Below, in pieces: positions 1 through 8,050 of a DNA stretch of 31,988 nucleotides. Under the pieces are notes generated by a model that ran no database searches, was not told the origin of the DNA, and saw only the letters and a program-made list of their open reading frames with translations. Position numbers and translations under genes: made by a program. This DNA comes from a virus: positions 1 through 31,988 of the IMG/VR virus record IMGVR_UViG_3300008448_007598. The stretch is one strand, 5' to 3'. Numbering within the stretch: position 1 is the first letter of the stretch; every line of letters starts with the position of its first letter.

Positions 1-2
1 TA

Positions 3-68
3 AAAGAAAATATAAAAAAATATAATATTCCAAATTTAAATGATTGGGGAATGAATATTCATGAATAA
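3..68 (+). CDS. C-terminal tail of an upstream gene (partial)
   Basis: The frame is open from the window edge to a TAA at 66-68 and encodes 21 residues ending in NDWGMNIHE. The stop shares its last base with the ATG of the next gene (TAATG), a junction also used at 21271 and 25507, so I take it as the end of a real gene. No function can be read from so short a piece. The context suggests another member of the sugar or glycosyltransferase locus. Confidence 0.5.
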   Translation, partial: KENIKKYNIPNLNDWGMNIHE

Positions 69-757
69 TGGAAAAAAATATTATGAAAAAACAACTTAAA
101 AATATTACTATAGTATCATATAATTGTATAAATCCAATTCAAAGTGTTAAAGCACTATTGTATAGTTCTAAAGATATAGATTTCGCAGAAATGATTTTGG
201 TTAGTAATGTTAAACCAGATAATCTTCCAAAAAATATTAAATTTATAGAAACTATGGGAAAAACACACAATGATTCATCCATATTTGCATATCAACAACT
301 TCCAGATTTAATACAAACTGATTTTTATCTTGGAATTCATGATGATGGATTTATAATAAATCCTCATTTGTGGGATGATAATTTTTTTAATTATGATTAT
401 ATTGGAGCACCTTGGAAAAATTATGGACAACGAAATAGAGTTGGAAATGGTGGTTTTTGTCTAAGAAGTAAAAAATTTTTAGATTTATGTAAAAATATTA
501 AATATTTGGGTGGACATGAAGATGGAGAATTAACTAATCAATATTATGATTATTTTACATATTATGGATGTAGATATGCTCCTGTAGAAGTTGCAATGAA
601 ATTTTCATTAGAATCTAAAATACCAGAATGTGAATATAATTTAGATAATTGTTTTGGATTTCATGGTAGAGGAGATCCAAAAAACACATGCGATCATGAC
701 GGATTTTATCATCAATTTCAAGAAAAATGTAGGTTATTAGAAATGGTAAAAGTTTAA
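68..757 (+). CDS. DUF5672-type glycosyltransferase-like protein
   Basis: This 229-residue protein has the features I associate with DUF5672 proteins, which occur in surface-polysaccharide loci and are thought to be glycosyltransferase-like. They are an early beta strand (NITIVSYNC), an acidic HDDG motif near residue 97 that could act as a metal or nucleotide-sugar site, then YDYIGAPW, then the glycine-rich VGNGGFCLRS stretch near residue 136. No signal peptide or membrane segment is visible, so it should act in the cytoplasm. The start at 68 is chosen for the TAATG overlap with the preceding stop. An in-frame ATG at 83 is the alternative. It leads the sugar locus, one base before the dehydratase gene. 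Family assignment is fairly secure; donor and acceptor are unknown. Confidence 0.7.
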   Translation: MEKNIMKKQLKNITIVSYNCINPIQSVKALLYSSKDIDFAEMILVSNVKPDNLPKNIKFIETMGKTHNDSSIFAYQQLPDLIQTDFYLGIHDDGFIINPHLWDDNFFNYDYIGAPWKNYGQRNRVGNGGFCLRSKKFLDLCKNIKYLGGHEDGELTNQYYDYFTYYGCRYAPVEVAMKFSLESKIPECEYNLDNCFGFHGRGDPKNTCDHDGFYHQFQEKCRLLEMVKV

Positions 758-758
758 T

Positions 759-1712
759 ATGAAAAAAATAGTGTACATTACAGGATGTCTTGGATTCATT
801 GGATCATATATTACTCGTCTTTGCTTACAACGAGGTTGGTATGTCAAGGGTGTGGATAAAATGACATATGCTGCAAATAAAGATTTATTGAATGAATTCA
901 AACAATATGATAACTTTTCGTTTGTACATTGTGATATAAATGATCTTAAATTTTTATATGATTGTGATTATATAATTAATACCGCAGCAGAAACACATGT
1001 TGGCAATTCTATTACAAATAGCGATGATTTTATTAAGTCAAATATTAATGGTGTACATAATATTTTAGAACTAATACGCAATTATAGACAAGAAACTGGA
1101 AAGATGCCAACTTTATTGCATTTCAGTACAGATGAAGTATATGGGGATATTACAGAAGGGGCACATACTGAATCTGATATACTTAAACCATCAAATCCAT
1201 ATTCTGCAACAAAAGCAGCAGCAGATATGTTAATAATGGCATGGGCAAGAACTTATGGAATACCATATGTTATTGTAAGACCAACAAATAATTATGGAAT
1301 TGGACAATACGTAGAAAAATTAATTCCAAAGACATGCAAATATTTAAATTTAGGACGAAAGATTCCACTTCACAACAAAGGAACTCCAATACGAAATTGG
1401 TTACATGCAGAAGATACAGCAATGGCAACTTTAACTATTATAGATAAAGAAATCAAAAATGAAATATACAATATTTGTGGTGGTTATGAACAATCTAATT
1501 TAGAAACAGTTTGTAAAATTTTAAAAATTTATGGAATATATGAAAAAAATATTGATTCATATATTGATTTTTCTTGCAATAGACAAGGACAAGATGTAAG
1601 ATATGCGTTGGATGATTCTAAATTAAAATCAATAGGTTGGAATCCTATTAAAGTGTTTGATACTGAGATGGTTAATATTGTAGATTACTACAAAAATAAA
1701 TTTATATGGTGA
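759..1712 (+). CDS. dTDP-glucose 4,6-dehydratase-like NAD-dependent sugar dehydratase
   Basis: An extended SDR enzyme of 317 residues. It has the N-terminal NAD-binding glycine motif TGCLGFIG (residues 8-15), the RmlB-type catalytic STDEVYG (T124, D125, E126) and the Y148-x3-K152 pair in NPYSATK. A substrate-binding stretch, RPTNNYGIGQYVEKLIPK, also closely follows the RmlB pattern (TNNYGP..PEKLIP). RmlB converts dTDP-glucose to dTDP-4-keto-6-deoxyglucose. The Asp-Glu pair argues against CDP-glucose dehydratases, which carry DK here. No nucleotidyltransferase lies in the window, so the activated sugar must come from upstream genes or the host. At 317 residues it is a little shorter than bacterial RmlB (about 355). 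The product probably feeds the 4-keto-sugar enzymes downstream. Confidence 0.82.
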   Translation: MKKIVYITGCLGFIGSYITRLCLQRGWYVKGVDKMTYAANKDLLNEFKQYDNFSFVHCDINDLKFLYDCDYIINTAAETHVGNSITNSDDFIKSNINGVHNILELIRNYRQETGKMPTLLHFSTDEVYGDITEGAHTESDILKPSNPYSATKAAADMLIMAWARTYGIPYVIVRPTNNYGIGQYVEKLIPKTCKYLNLGRKIPLHNKGTPIRNWLHAEDTAMATLTIIDKEIKNEIYNICGGYEQSNLETVCKILKIYGIYEKNIDSYIDFSCNRQGQDVRYALDDSKLKSIGWNPIKVFDTEMVNIVDYYKNKFIW

Positions 1713-1716
1713 TTAT

Positions 1717-2514
1717 ATGAATACAAGAGAATTTAAATGTGTAAAGTTACTTACGGATCTGATTGAAAATGAAGGATTGATTGGAATTAAAACTTCTTTT
1801 GAGGACGAAGGTGCATTGTTCAACGAAACAATTCGTCTTAAAGAAATATGCAATCAATCAAAAACAAAATTAACATTAAAAATCGGTGGACCAGAAGCAA
1901 TTAGAGATATCAAAGATTCTTTAATTATTGGTGTAAAAGGATTAGTTGCACCAATGGTTGAATCAGAATTTGGTCTTAAAAAATTCATTCAATCTGCAAA
2001 AACCTATATTCCCAGTGACTCTCTTTCATCAATTCAATTAAATATCAACGTAGAAACAATAACTGCTGTTGGTAATGTTCAAAAAATGTTGGATTTACCA
2101 GAAGCAAATGATCTATATGGTGTGACTGTTGGAAGAGTCGATTTAGTTTCATCAATGGGCAAAAATAGAAATTATGTGAATAGTGATGAAGTATATTCTA
2201 TAGTTCGTAATGTGTTTATTAAAGTTAAAGAAAAGGGTCTTAAGTTATGTCTAGGTGGTGCAGTTTCTGTTGATTCATTACAATTTCTTAAAAAAATTCA
2301 TTCTGAAGGATTGCTTGATAAATTTGAAACAAGATATGCAATCTACGATCCATCGATTGCTCTTAAGAATTTACCAAGAGCATTATCTAAGGGGCAAATG
2401 TTCGAATATGAATGGTTACAGTGTAAGCACGAATATTATACTTCTCTTGCAAATCAAGATATAAAAAGAATTCAAATGATTCAGGATCGAATTAATCAAT
2501 CTATAGATGGATGA
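1717..2514 (+). CDS. HpcH/HpaI aldolase / citrate lyase family protein
   Basis: A 265-residue TIM-barrel-type protein of the phosphoenolpyruvate/pyruvate superfamily. The visible pattern is a LKIGGPEA strand, a GVKGLVAPMVES segment (the family's usual APMV/IE region), the strand INVETI and the signature GVTVGRVDLVSSMG, which matches the family's VGxxDLxxSLG with its metal-binding Asp. Members use a divalent metal and a pyruvate enolate in aldol or retro-aldol reactions. In this locus it could build or split a C-C bond on a sugar or cyclitol precursor, possibly with pyruvate, which the ThDP enzyme downstream may also use. The substrate is unknown. It starts 4 nt after the dehydratase stop; 48 nt of AT-rich spacer follows. 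Confidence 0.72.
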   Translation: MNTREFKCVKLLTDLIENEGLIGIKTSFEDEGALFNETIRLKEICNQSKTKLTLKIGGPEAIRDIKDSLIIGVKGLVAPMVESEFGLKKFIQSAKTYIPSDSLSSIQLNINVETITAVGNVQKMLDLPEANDLYGVTVGRVDLVSSMGKNRNYVNSDEVYSIVRNVFIKVKEKGLKLCLGGAVSVDSLQFLKKIHSEGLLDKFETRYAIYDPSIALKNLPRALSKGQMFEYEWLQCKHEYYTSLANQDIKRIQMIQDRINQSIDG

Positions 2515-2562
2515 ATAATAGTAGTATGTATATTTTGTAAATATTATATAAGATGAAATAAT

Positions 2563-3198
2563 ATGAAAATATTAGTAACTGGTGGATCTAGAGGTATTGG
2601 TAAATCTATAGTTGAAAAATTTATCAAACATGGACATGATATTTGGTATCCAACTCGAAAAGAACTAAATCTTTCTAATAAAATATATTTAAATAATCCA
2701 AAATATGATATTATTGTAAATAATGCAGGAATTAATCCTCTTCAAGATATAATTAATATTTCAGATGAAGAAGTAATGAGAGTTAATTATTTTTCTCCAT
2801 TTGAGATAATACAACAATGTCTACCATATATGATAGAACAAAACTATGGTAGGATAGTTAATATTGGAAGTATATGGATTGACCTAGCAAAGCAAAAAAG
2901 AGCAGCATATAGTGCAAGTAAACATGCACTACATTCATTGACCAAATCACTAACTGCTGAATTTGCACATAAAAACATTTTAACAAATACGATATCTCCA
3001 GGATTTATTGGCACAGATCTGACATATCAAAACAATAGCAAAGATGATATTAATAATATAGTCAAGACTATACCAGTTGGAAGATTGGGATTACCAGAAG
3101 AAATAGCAAATTTTGTTTACTATATTTCTGTTGAGAATAATTTTATGAGTGGACAAAACATTATAATTGATGGAGGATATACATGCACAGCACATTAA
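2563..3198 (+). CDS. Short-chain dehydrogenase/reductase (classical SDR)
   Basis: A complete classical SDR of 211 residues. It shows cofactor motif TGGSRGIG (residues 6-13), the NNAG motif near residue 52, a catalytic Ser in NIGS, the YSASK Tyr-Lys pair near residue 117, and the C-terminal SPGFIGTDL and DGGYT segments typical of the family. It is slightly short (usual 240-260). It probably reduces a keto group of a nucleotide sugar or cyclitol with NAD(P)H, but it also resembles FabG-type reductases and the substrate cannot be read from sequence. Its 3' end overlaps the cyclase gene by 16 nt, so the two are translationally linked. Confidence 0.8.
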   Translation: MKILVTGGSRGIGKSIVEKFIKHGHDIWYPTRKELNLSNKIYLNNPKYDIIVNNAGINPLQDIINISDEEVMRVNYFSPFEIIQQCLPYMIEQNYGRIVNIGSIWIDLAKQKRAAYSASKHALHSLTKSLTAEFAHKNILTNTISPGFIGTDLTYQNNSKDDINNIVKTIPVGRLGLPEEIANFVYYISVENNFMSGQNIIIDGGYTCTAH

Positions 3199-4199
3199 AT
3201 GTTCAGTCTAAAATTAAAAATTATTCAATTGATTTTATTTCTGATATAAATCAAATAATTAATCTTATTTTTACTACAAATACTATAACATTTATTGATA
3301 CTAATGTTGTTAAATTATATCCTGAATTGAATTTGCCAAATATTGTATCTATTGATTGTAATGAAAATCAAAAAAGTTTGGAAGGAACTCATTTAATATA
3401 TTCATCTCTTGTTGATCGAAAAGCAAATATTAATACTAAATTAATTATTATTGGTGGTGGTATATTACAGGATTTGGTTGGTTTTTGTGCCTCTACTTAT
3501 TGTAGAGGTATTGATTATATTTTTATTCCAACAACATTGTTATCACAGGCAGACAGTTGCGTTGGTGGAAAAACATCTCTTAACTTTAAAAATAAAAAAA
3601 ATATATTGGGAACTTTTTATCCACCTACTAAAATTATAATTTATTCTAAATTTACCAATACGCTTTCAAAATTAGATTTGATTAGTGGATTTGGTGAAAT
3701 TTATAAATTTTATATTTTACAAAATAATATAAAAAATTTTAATTTAAAATCAGATTTAACACAAATGATTTATGATGGATTAAAATTTAAAATTGATATT
3801 TTATCAAGAGATGAATTTGACACGGGAGAGCGTAAATATTTAAATTTTGGACATACATTTGGACATGCATTAGAAACAACATCTTCATATAAAATTCCAC
3901 ATGGAATTGCCGTTATAATTGGATCTATAATTGCTGTTTCTTTATCAAGAGAATTAGGATATACTGTAAATAATTTTGAAAAAATTTTAGAAGAAGGACT
4001 TAATCTTCTAAAGAATAGTGATATTTATTTTGAACAAGAATGGTTTGAATTTGATAAATTGATTGAAACAGTAAAATCTGATAAGAAAAGTACAGGTAAA
4101 TTGACAATGGTATTAATAGATAATAAACCATTTTTACGAAACATAGAGGAGTATGATACACTGAAAAATATTATAAGGAAAATACATGAGATTATCTGA
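3183..4199 (+). CDS. 3-dehydroquinate synthase-like cyclase (AroB superfamily)
   Basis: A 338-residue protein (AroB is about 360) with NAD-binding IIGGGILQDLVGF near residue 90, then PTTLLSQADSCVGGKTSLN with the catalytic Asp and Lys. The metal ligands are also visible: Glu of GFGEIYK (about 173), His of RKYLNFGHTFGHALE (about 223 and 227) and His of IPHG (about 240). The full set of dehydroquinate synthase residues I can recognise is present, so it should be active. The superfamily also includes sugar-phosphate cyclases (2-epi-5-epi-valiolone synthase, 2-deoxy-scyllo-inosose synthase), so the product may be a cyclitol rather than dehydroquinate. No other shikimate gene is present. It overlaps the SDR upstream by 16 nt and the ThDP gene downstream by 14 nt. 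GC is very low (about 25%). Confidence 0.82.
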   Translation: MHSTLNVQSKIKNYSIDFISDINQIINLIFTTNTITFIDTNVVKLYPELNLPNIVSIDCNENQKSLEGTHLIYSSLVDRKANINTKLIIIGGGILQDLVGFCASTYCRGIDYIFIPTTLLSQADSCVGGKTSLNFKNKKNILGTFYPPTKIIIYSKFTNTLSKLDLISGFGEIYKFYILQNNIKNFNLKSDLTQMIYDGLKFKIDILSRDEFDTGERKYLNFGHTFGHALETTSSYKIPHGIAVIIGSIIAVSLSRELGYTVNNFEKILEEGLNLLKNSDIYFEQEWFEFDKLIETVKSDKKSTGKLTMVLIDNKPFLRNIEEYDTLKNIIRKIHEII

Positions 4200-5913
4200 T
4201 TATGTAATTCAATTTTTAAGAGATCAATATAATGTTGATACTATTTTTACTGTATCTGGTGGTGGATGCATATTCTTAATAGATTCTTTAGGTAGCACTG
4301 AAAATGTTAAATATATTGCAACTCATCATGAACAAGCAGCAGCAATTGCTGCTGAAGGTTATGCTAGAATAAATAATAAACTTGGAGCATGTATAGTTAC
4401 AAGTGGTCCTGGTGGAACAAATACTATAACTGGAACTCTTTGTAGTTGGTTAGATTCTATTCCTGTTATTGTTATTAGTGGTCAAGTCAATAAAGAAATG
4501 ACTACAAACTATACAAATTTGCCACTAAGACAACTTGGTGATCAAGAATTTAATATTGTAGAATCTGTAAAAAATATGACAAAATATGCAATTCAAGTAA
4601 ATGATGGAAATGAAATAAAATATCATTTAGAAAAAGCATGTAAATTGGCAACAACTGGTAGACCAGGACCAGTATGGATAGATATTCCATTAAATGTCCA
4701 GTCTATGGATATAAATCCAGATAATCTTATTGGATATAATGAAGAAGTTCCAGCATATACTCCAGATGAAACTCTCGTTGATTTAATAATTAAAAAATGG
4801 TCTAGTGCTAAAAAACCACTGTTGATATTGGGTAATGGTGTAAGATTAAGTGGTGGAGTTGATTTAATTCGTTCGGTTCTTAATAAAACAAATATTCCAA
4901 CAATAACTGCTATCAATGGGAATGATATTGTAAACTCAGATTATAGGTATTATTATGGTAGATTTGGAACACATGCACAAATTTGTGCAAATACTCTTTT
5001 AAATGAATGTGATTTTCTTTTAACAATTGGAACTAGATTATATGTAAGACAAACTGGATATAATTTTGAGAGTTTTGCTAAACAAGCATATAAAGTATAT
5101 GTTGATATAGATAAAAATGAATTAACAAAACCAACATTACACCCAGATACCATAATACATGCGGATGCTAAAAAGTTTATAGAGTCTTTACTCAAACATA
5201 ATTTACCTTTAACTGATCCAATTTGGTTGGATGAATGTGATAAAATTAACACTGCTCCAAAAGTTTTACAGAGACATAGAGATAATGTTGATTATGTCAG
5301 TCATTATGCATTTATAGAAGAATTATCTAAAGTTTTGCCTAAAGATCATCATGTAATAACAAGTGATGGATCAGCGAATGTTGTTACTATGCAAGTTCTT
5401 GATTTATCAGGAGATCAGAGATTGATAACTAATACTGGATGTGCTCCAATGGGATATGGACTTCCAGCAGCATTAGGTGGTTCAATTCATCATAAAATCA
5501 TTTGTATTGAAGGTGATGGTAGTCTTCATTTGAATATACAAGAACTTCAAACAATGAAACATTATAATTTACCAATTAAACTTATTCTTTTAAATAATGA
5601 TGGTTATCTTTCAATCAAGATAACACAAAATACATTCTTTAATAAAAAATATGTTGCCTCGGAAAAAAGTAGTGGAGTTACATTTCCATTGTTTGAAAAA
5701 ATAATTAAAGCATATGATATTCCATATTTTAGCATAAAAACTAATAAAGATATTCAACCGACATTAAACACTTTTTTACAGCAAGATGGTCCTTGTATTT
5801 GTGAAGTGTTTACTGATCCAGAAGAATGTCATGAACCAAAAGTTATGGCAAAACTAGGACCAGATGGTAAATTTATTCCTGGAGAATTAAAAAATATTCA
5901 ATGGATAAAATAA
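4186..5913 (+). CDS. Thiamine-diphosphate-dependent enzyme, acetolactate synthase family (YerE-like candidate)
   Basis: A full-length three-domain ThDP enzyme of 575 residues. The N-terminal Pyr domain carries the activating Glu49 in HHEQAAA and the GPGGTN motif. The central domain runs to about residue 350. The C-terminal PP domain carries the ThDP-Mg motif GDGS (about 443) ending in NND (about 470). These enzymes decarboxylate pyruvate or a similar acid and transfer the C2 unit to an acceptor. Beside a 3-deoxysugar dehydrase (6682) and a small reductase (5901), the closest known parallel is yersiniose synthesis, where YerE adds a C2 branch to a 4-keto-3,6-dideoxysugar and YerF reduces it. 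That parallel is inference. Ordinary acetolactate synthase or a cyclohexanedione hydrolase relative cannot be excluded. The start has an AAGGA at 4175-4179. Confidence 0.8.
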   Translation: MRLSDYVIQFLRDQYNVDTIFTVSGGGCIFLIDSLGSTENVKYIATHHEQAAAIAAEGYARINNKLGACIVTSGPGGTNTITGTLCSWLDSIPVIVISGQVNKEMTTNYTNLPLRQLGDQEFNIVESVKNMTKYAIQVNDGNEIKYHLEKACKLATTGRPGPVWIDIPLNVQSMDINPDNLIGYNEEVPAYTPDETLVDLIIKKWSSAKKPLLILGNGVRLSGGVDLIRSVLNKTNIPTITAINGNDIVNSDYRYYYGRFGTHAQICANTLLNECDFLLTIGTRLYVRQTGYNFESFAKQAYKVYVDIDKNELTKPTLHPDTIIHADAKKFIESLLKHNLPLTDPIWLDECDKINTAPKVLQRHRDNVDYVSHYAFIEELSKVLPKDHHVITSDGSANVVTMQVLDLSGDQRLITNTGCAPMGYGLPAALGGSIHHKIICIEGDGSLHLNIQELQTMKHYNLPIKLILLNNDGYLSIKITQNTFFNKKYVASEKSSGVTFPLFEKIIKAYDIPYFSIKTNKDIQPTLNTFLQQDGPCICEVFTDPEECHEPKVMAKLGPDGKFIPGELKNIQWIK

Positions 5914-6680
5914 ATATTTTATTAACTGGTGGCAATGGTTATATTGCTAAAAGTTTAAAAGAAAATTTAAATTATAATATAACAACTATAACCCGCACAG
6001 ATTTTGATCTGTGCGATGATATTTCAACAAATTTATGGTTTAAAGATAAATTTTTTGATATTGTTATTCATACAGCAGTATGTGGTGGGAGTAGATTAAA
6101 AACTGACGAACATACTGTTCTGGAAAACAATATAAAAATGTACAAAAATTTGTATGATCAAAAAGATCATTTTAATAAATTTATTACATTTGGGTCTGGT
6201 GCAGAATTATTTGCATCACAATCACCTTATGGTAAAAGTAAAAAAATAATAGCAGAATCTATTTACGATACTAAAAATTTTTATAATCTTCGTATATTTG
6301 GTGTGTTTGATGAAAATGAATTATCTACAAGATTTATAAAAGCAAATCTTATAAGATATATTAATAATGAACCAATTATTATTCATAGTAATAAAATTAT
6401 GGATTTTTATTATATGAAAGATCTAATTTCTTTAGTTGATTATTTTATAAAAAATAATAATACTCCAAAAGAAGTTAATTGTAGTTATGATATGAAATTT
6501 ACATTAAAGCAAATTGCAGAATTTATAAATTCACTAGACAATCACAAAGTTCCTGTTATAATTGAAAACCAAAAGCATTTAGAATTTTATTGTGATTCTG
6601 CACACGACCTAAATATAAATGAAATAGGACTACAACAGGGTATAATTGATACTTATAACATTCTAAAACATAGAGGTTAA
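5901..6680 (+). CDS. NAD-dependent epimerase/dehydratase-family sugar reductase
   Basis: A short extended-SDR protein (259 residues) with the dinucleotide motif TGGNGYIA near residue 9, the central TAVCGG strand end, a GSGAE serine region and the catalytic YGKSK (Tyr-x3-Lys). Its size and compact C-terminal half resemble 4-keto-sugar reductases such as RmlD or YerF more than dehydratases. It overlaps the ThDP gene by 13 nt and is followed 1 nt later by the E1-type dehydrase, so the three are probably translated together. It is a good candidate to reduce a keto group left by the ThDP enzyme or the dehydrase. A perfect 9-bp inverted repeat lies inside it at 5994-6015. Confidence 0.72.
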   Translation: MDKINILLTGGNGYIAKSLKENLNYNITTITRTDFDLCDDISTNLWFKDKFFDIVIHTAVCGGSRLKTDEHTVLENNIKMYKNLYDQKDHFNKFITFGSGAELFASQSPYGKSKKIIAESIYDTKNFYNLRIFGVFDENELSTRFIKANLIRYINNEPIIIHSNKIMDFYYMKDLISLVDYFIKNNNTPKEVNCSYDMKFTLKQIAEFINSLDNHKVPVIIENQKHLEFYCDSAHDLNINEIGLQQGIIDTYNILKHRG

Positions 6681-6681
6681 T

Positions 6682-8028
6682 ATGATTGATGTGAATTTAT
6701 CTGGTGATGAAATTGATCGTAAGATTAAAGAACTTGTTCGATTAAAAAGAAAACAAACAAAAAAATGGATTCAAGGGAAGGATACAGTTCAATATGCTGG
6801 TAATTATTTTGATGATGAAGAATTTATTGCTGGTATAGATTGTTTTCTTGATGGTTGGTTGGTTCTTGGAGATCAAGGTCTTCGTTTCGAAAGACAATTC
6901 AGAGAAAAACTTGGAAAACAACACGGTGCTTTAGTAAATAGCGGATCAAGTGCTAATCTTTTAATGATTACTGCATTAAAGTCTAAAAGACTTTATAATT
7001 TTGGTCCAGACACAAAGATAATTACTCCTGCTGCTGGTTTTCCAACAACAATTAATCCAATTATCCAAAATGGTTTTCAACCAGTTTTTGTCGATATTGA
7101 AGTAGATACTTTAAATCTAAATTTAGATCAAGTTGAACAAGCAGCAAAAAATGGTGCTAAAGTTCTTGCATTTGCACATGTACTTGGTAATCCACCTAAT
7201 ATGGATAAGTTAATGGAGATTGTTGACAAGTATAATCTTATTCTTCTTGAAGATTGCTGTGATGCTCTTGGTAGTAAATATGATGGTAAATTACTAGGAT
7301 CTTTTGGTCAATTTGCATCATGTTCATTTTATCCTGCACATCATATTACAATGGGAGAAGGAGGATTTGTTGCATCTAAAACTGATGAACAAGATACAGT
7401 AATTAAAAGTCTTCGTGAATGGGGAAGAGGTTGTTATTGTTCTGGCAAGGGTGCTTCTTGTCTTCGAAATGGAATGTGTAAGAAGAGATTCAGTGAATGG
7501 TTGCCAAGTTTTCCTGGAGTAATATTTGATCACAAATATGTCTATGAAGAGATTGGTTATAATCTAAAACCAATTGAAATGCAAGCGGCAATAGGATTAG
7601 TTCAACTTAAGAAGTTAGATAAGATTATTGAACTTCGTAAGAAAAATTTTAATCGTTTATATCAAATCTTTTCAAAATATGATAAGATTTTTCATCTACC
7701 AAAAGCAACTGAAAAATCAGATCCTTCTTGGTTTGCTTTTCCTTTAACCTTAAGAGATGGTATAGGATTAAAAAGAAATGAATTTACTATGTATCTAGAA
7801 GATAATAAGATACAGACTAGAAATTATTTTGGTGGAAATGTTCTTCTTCAACCAGCATATGAAGGAATTTATTCTGGTAATGCAAAGAAAGATTTTCCAG
7901 TCGCAACAAAAGTTACTACTGACACATTCTTTTTAGGGACTAGTCCAGTCATAACAGATGAACAACTGGATTACATTGAAACAGTAGTTGATAATTATTT
8001 TGATAAAGCAGATAATATTAGAGTTTAA
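6682..8028 (+). CDS. rfbH: NDP-4-keto-6-deoxyhexose 3-dehydrase (E1/RfbH type, PLP and [2Fe-2S])
   Basis: A 448-residue protein of the DegT/DnrJ/EryC1/StrS fold. The lysine that normally binds PLP is replaced by His220 in SFYPAHHITMGEGG, the hallmark of C-3 dehydrases that remove a hydroxyl instead of transferring an amine. The cysteines that hold a [2Fe-2S] cluster in the Yersinia CDP-sugar dehydrase E1 (C193-x57-C-x-C-x7-C) are matched here by C193, C251, C253 and C260. Only the last spacing differs, by one residue. The reaction should give a 3-deoxy-4-keto sugar. E1 normally takes electrons from a dedicated reductase (E3). None is in the window, so a host ferredoxin or an out-of-window gene would be needed. 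The sugar's nucleotide (CDP, dTDP or GDP) is not determined. An AGAGG precedes the ATG. Confidence 0.9.
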   Translation: MIDVNLSGDEIDRKIKELVRLKRKQTKKWIQGKDTVQYAGNYFDDEEFIAGIDCFLDGWLVLGDQGLRFERQFREKLGKQHGALVNSGSSANLLMITALKSKRLYNFGPDTKIITPAAGFPTTINPIIQNGFQPVFVDIEVDTLNLNLDQVEQAAKNGAKVLAFAHVLGNPPNMDKLMEIVDKYNLILLEDCCDALGSKYDGKLLGSFGQFASCSFYPAHHITMGEGGFVASKTDEQDTVIKSLREWGRGCYCSGKGASCLRNGMCKKRFSEWLPSFPGVIFDHKYVYEEIGYNLKPIEMQAAIGLVQLKKLDKIIELRKKNFNRLYQIFSKYDKIFHLPKATEKSDPSWFAFPLTLRDGIGLKRNEFTMYLEDNKIQTRNYFGGNVLLQPAYEGIYSGNAKKDFPVATKVTTDTFFLGTSPVITDEQLDYIETVVDNYFDKADNIRV

Positions 8029-8050
8029 TTTTACAATAATGAGAATATAA

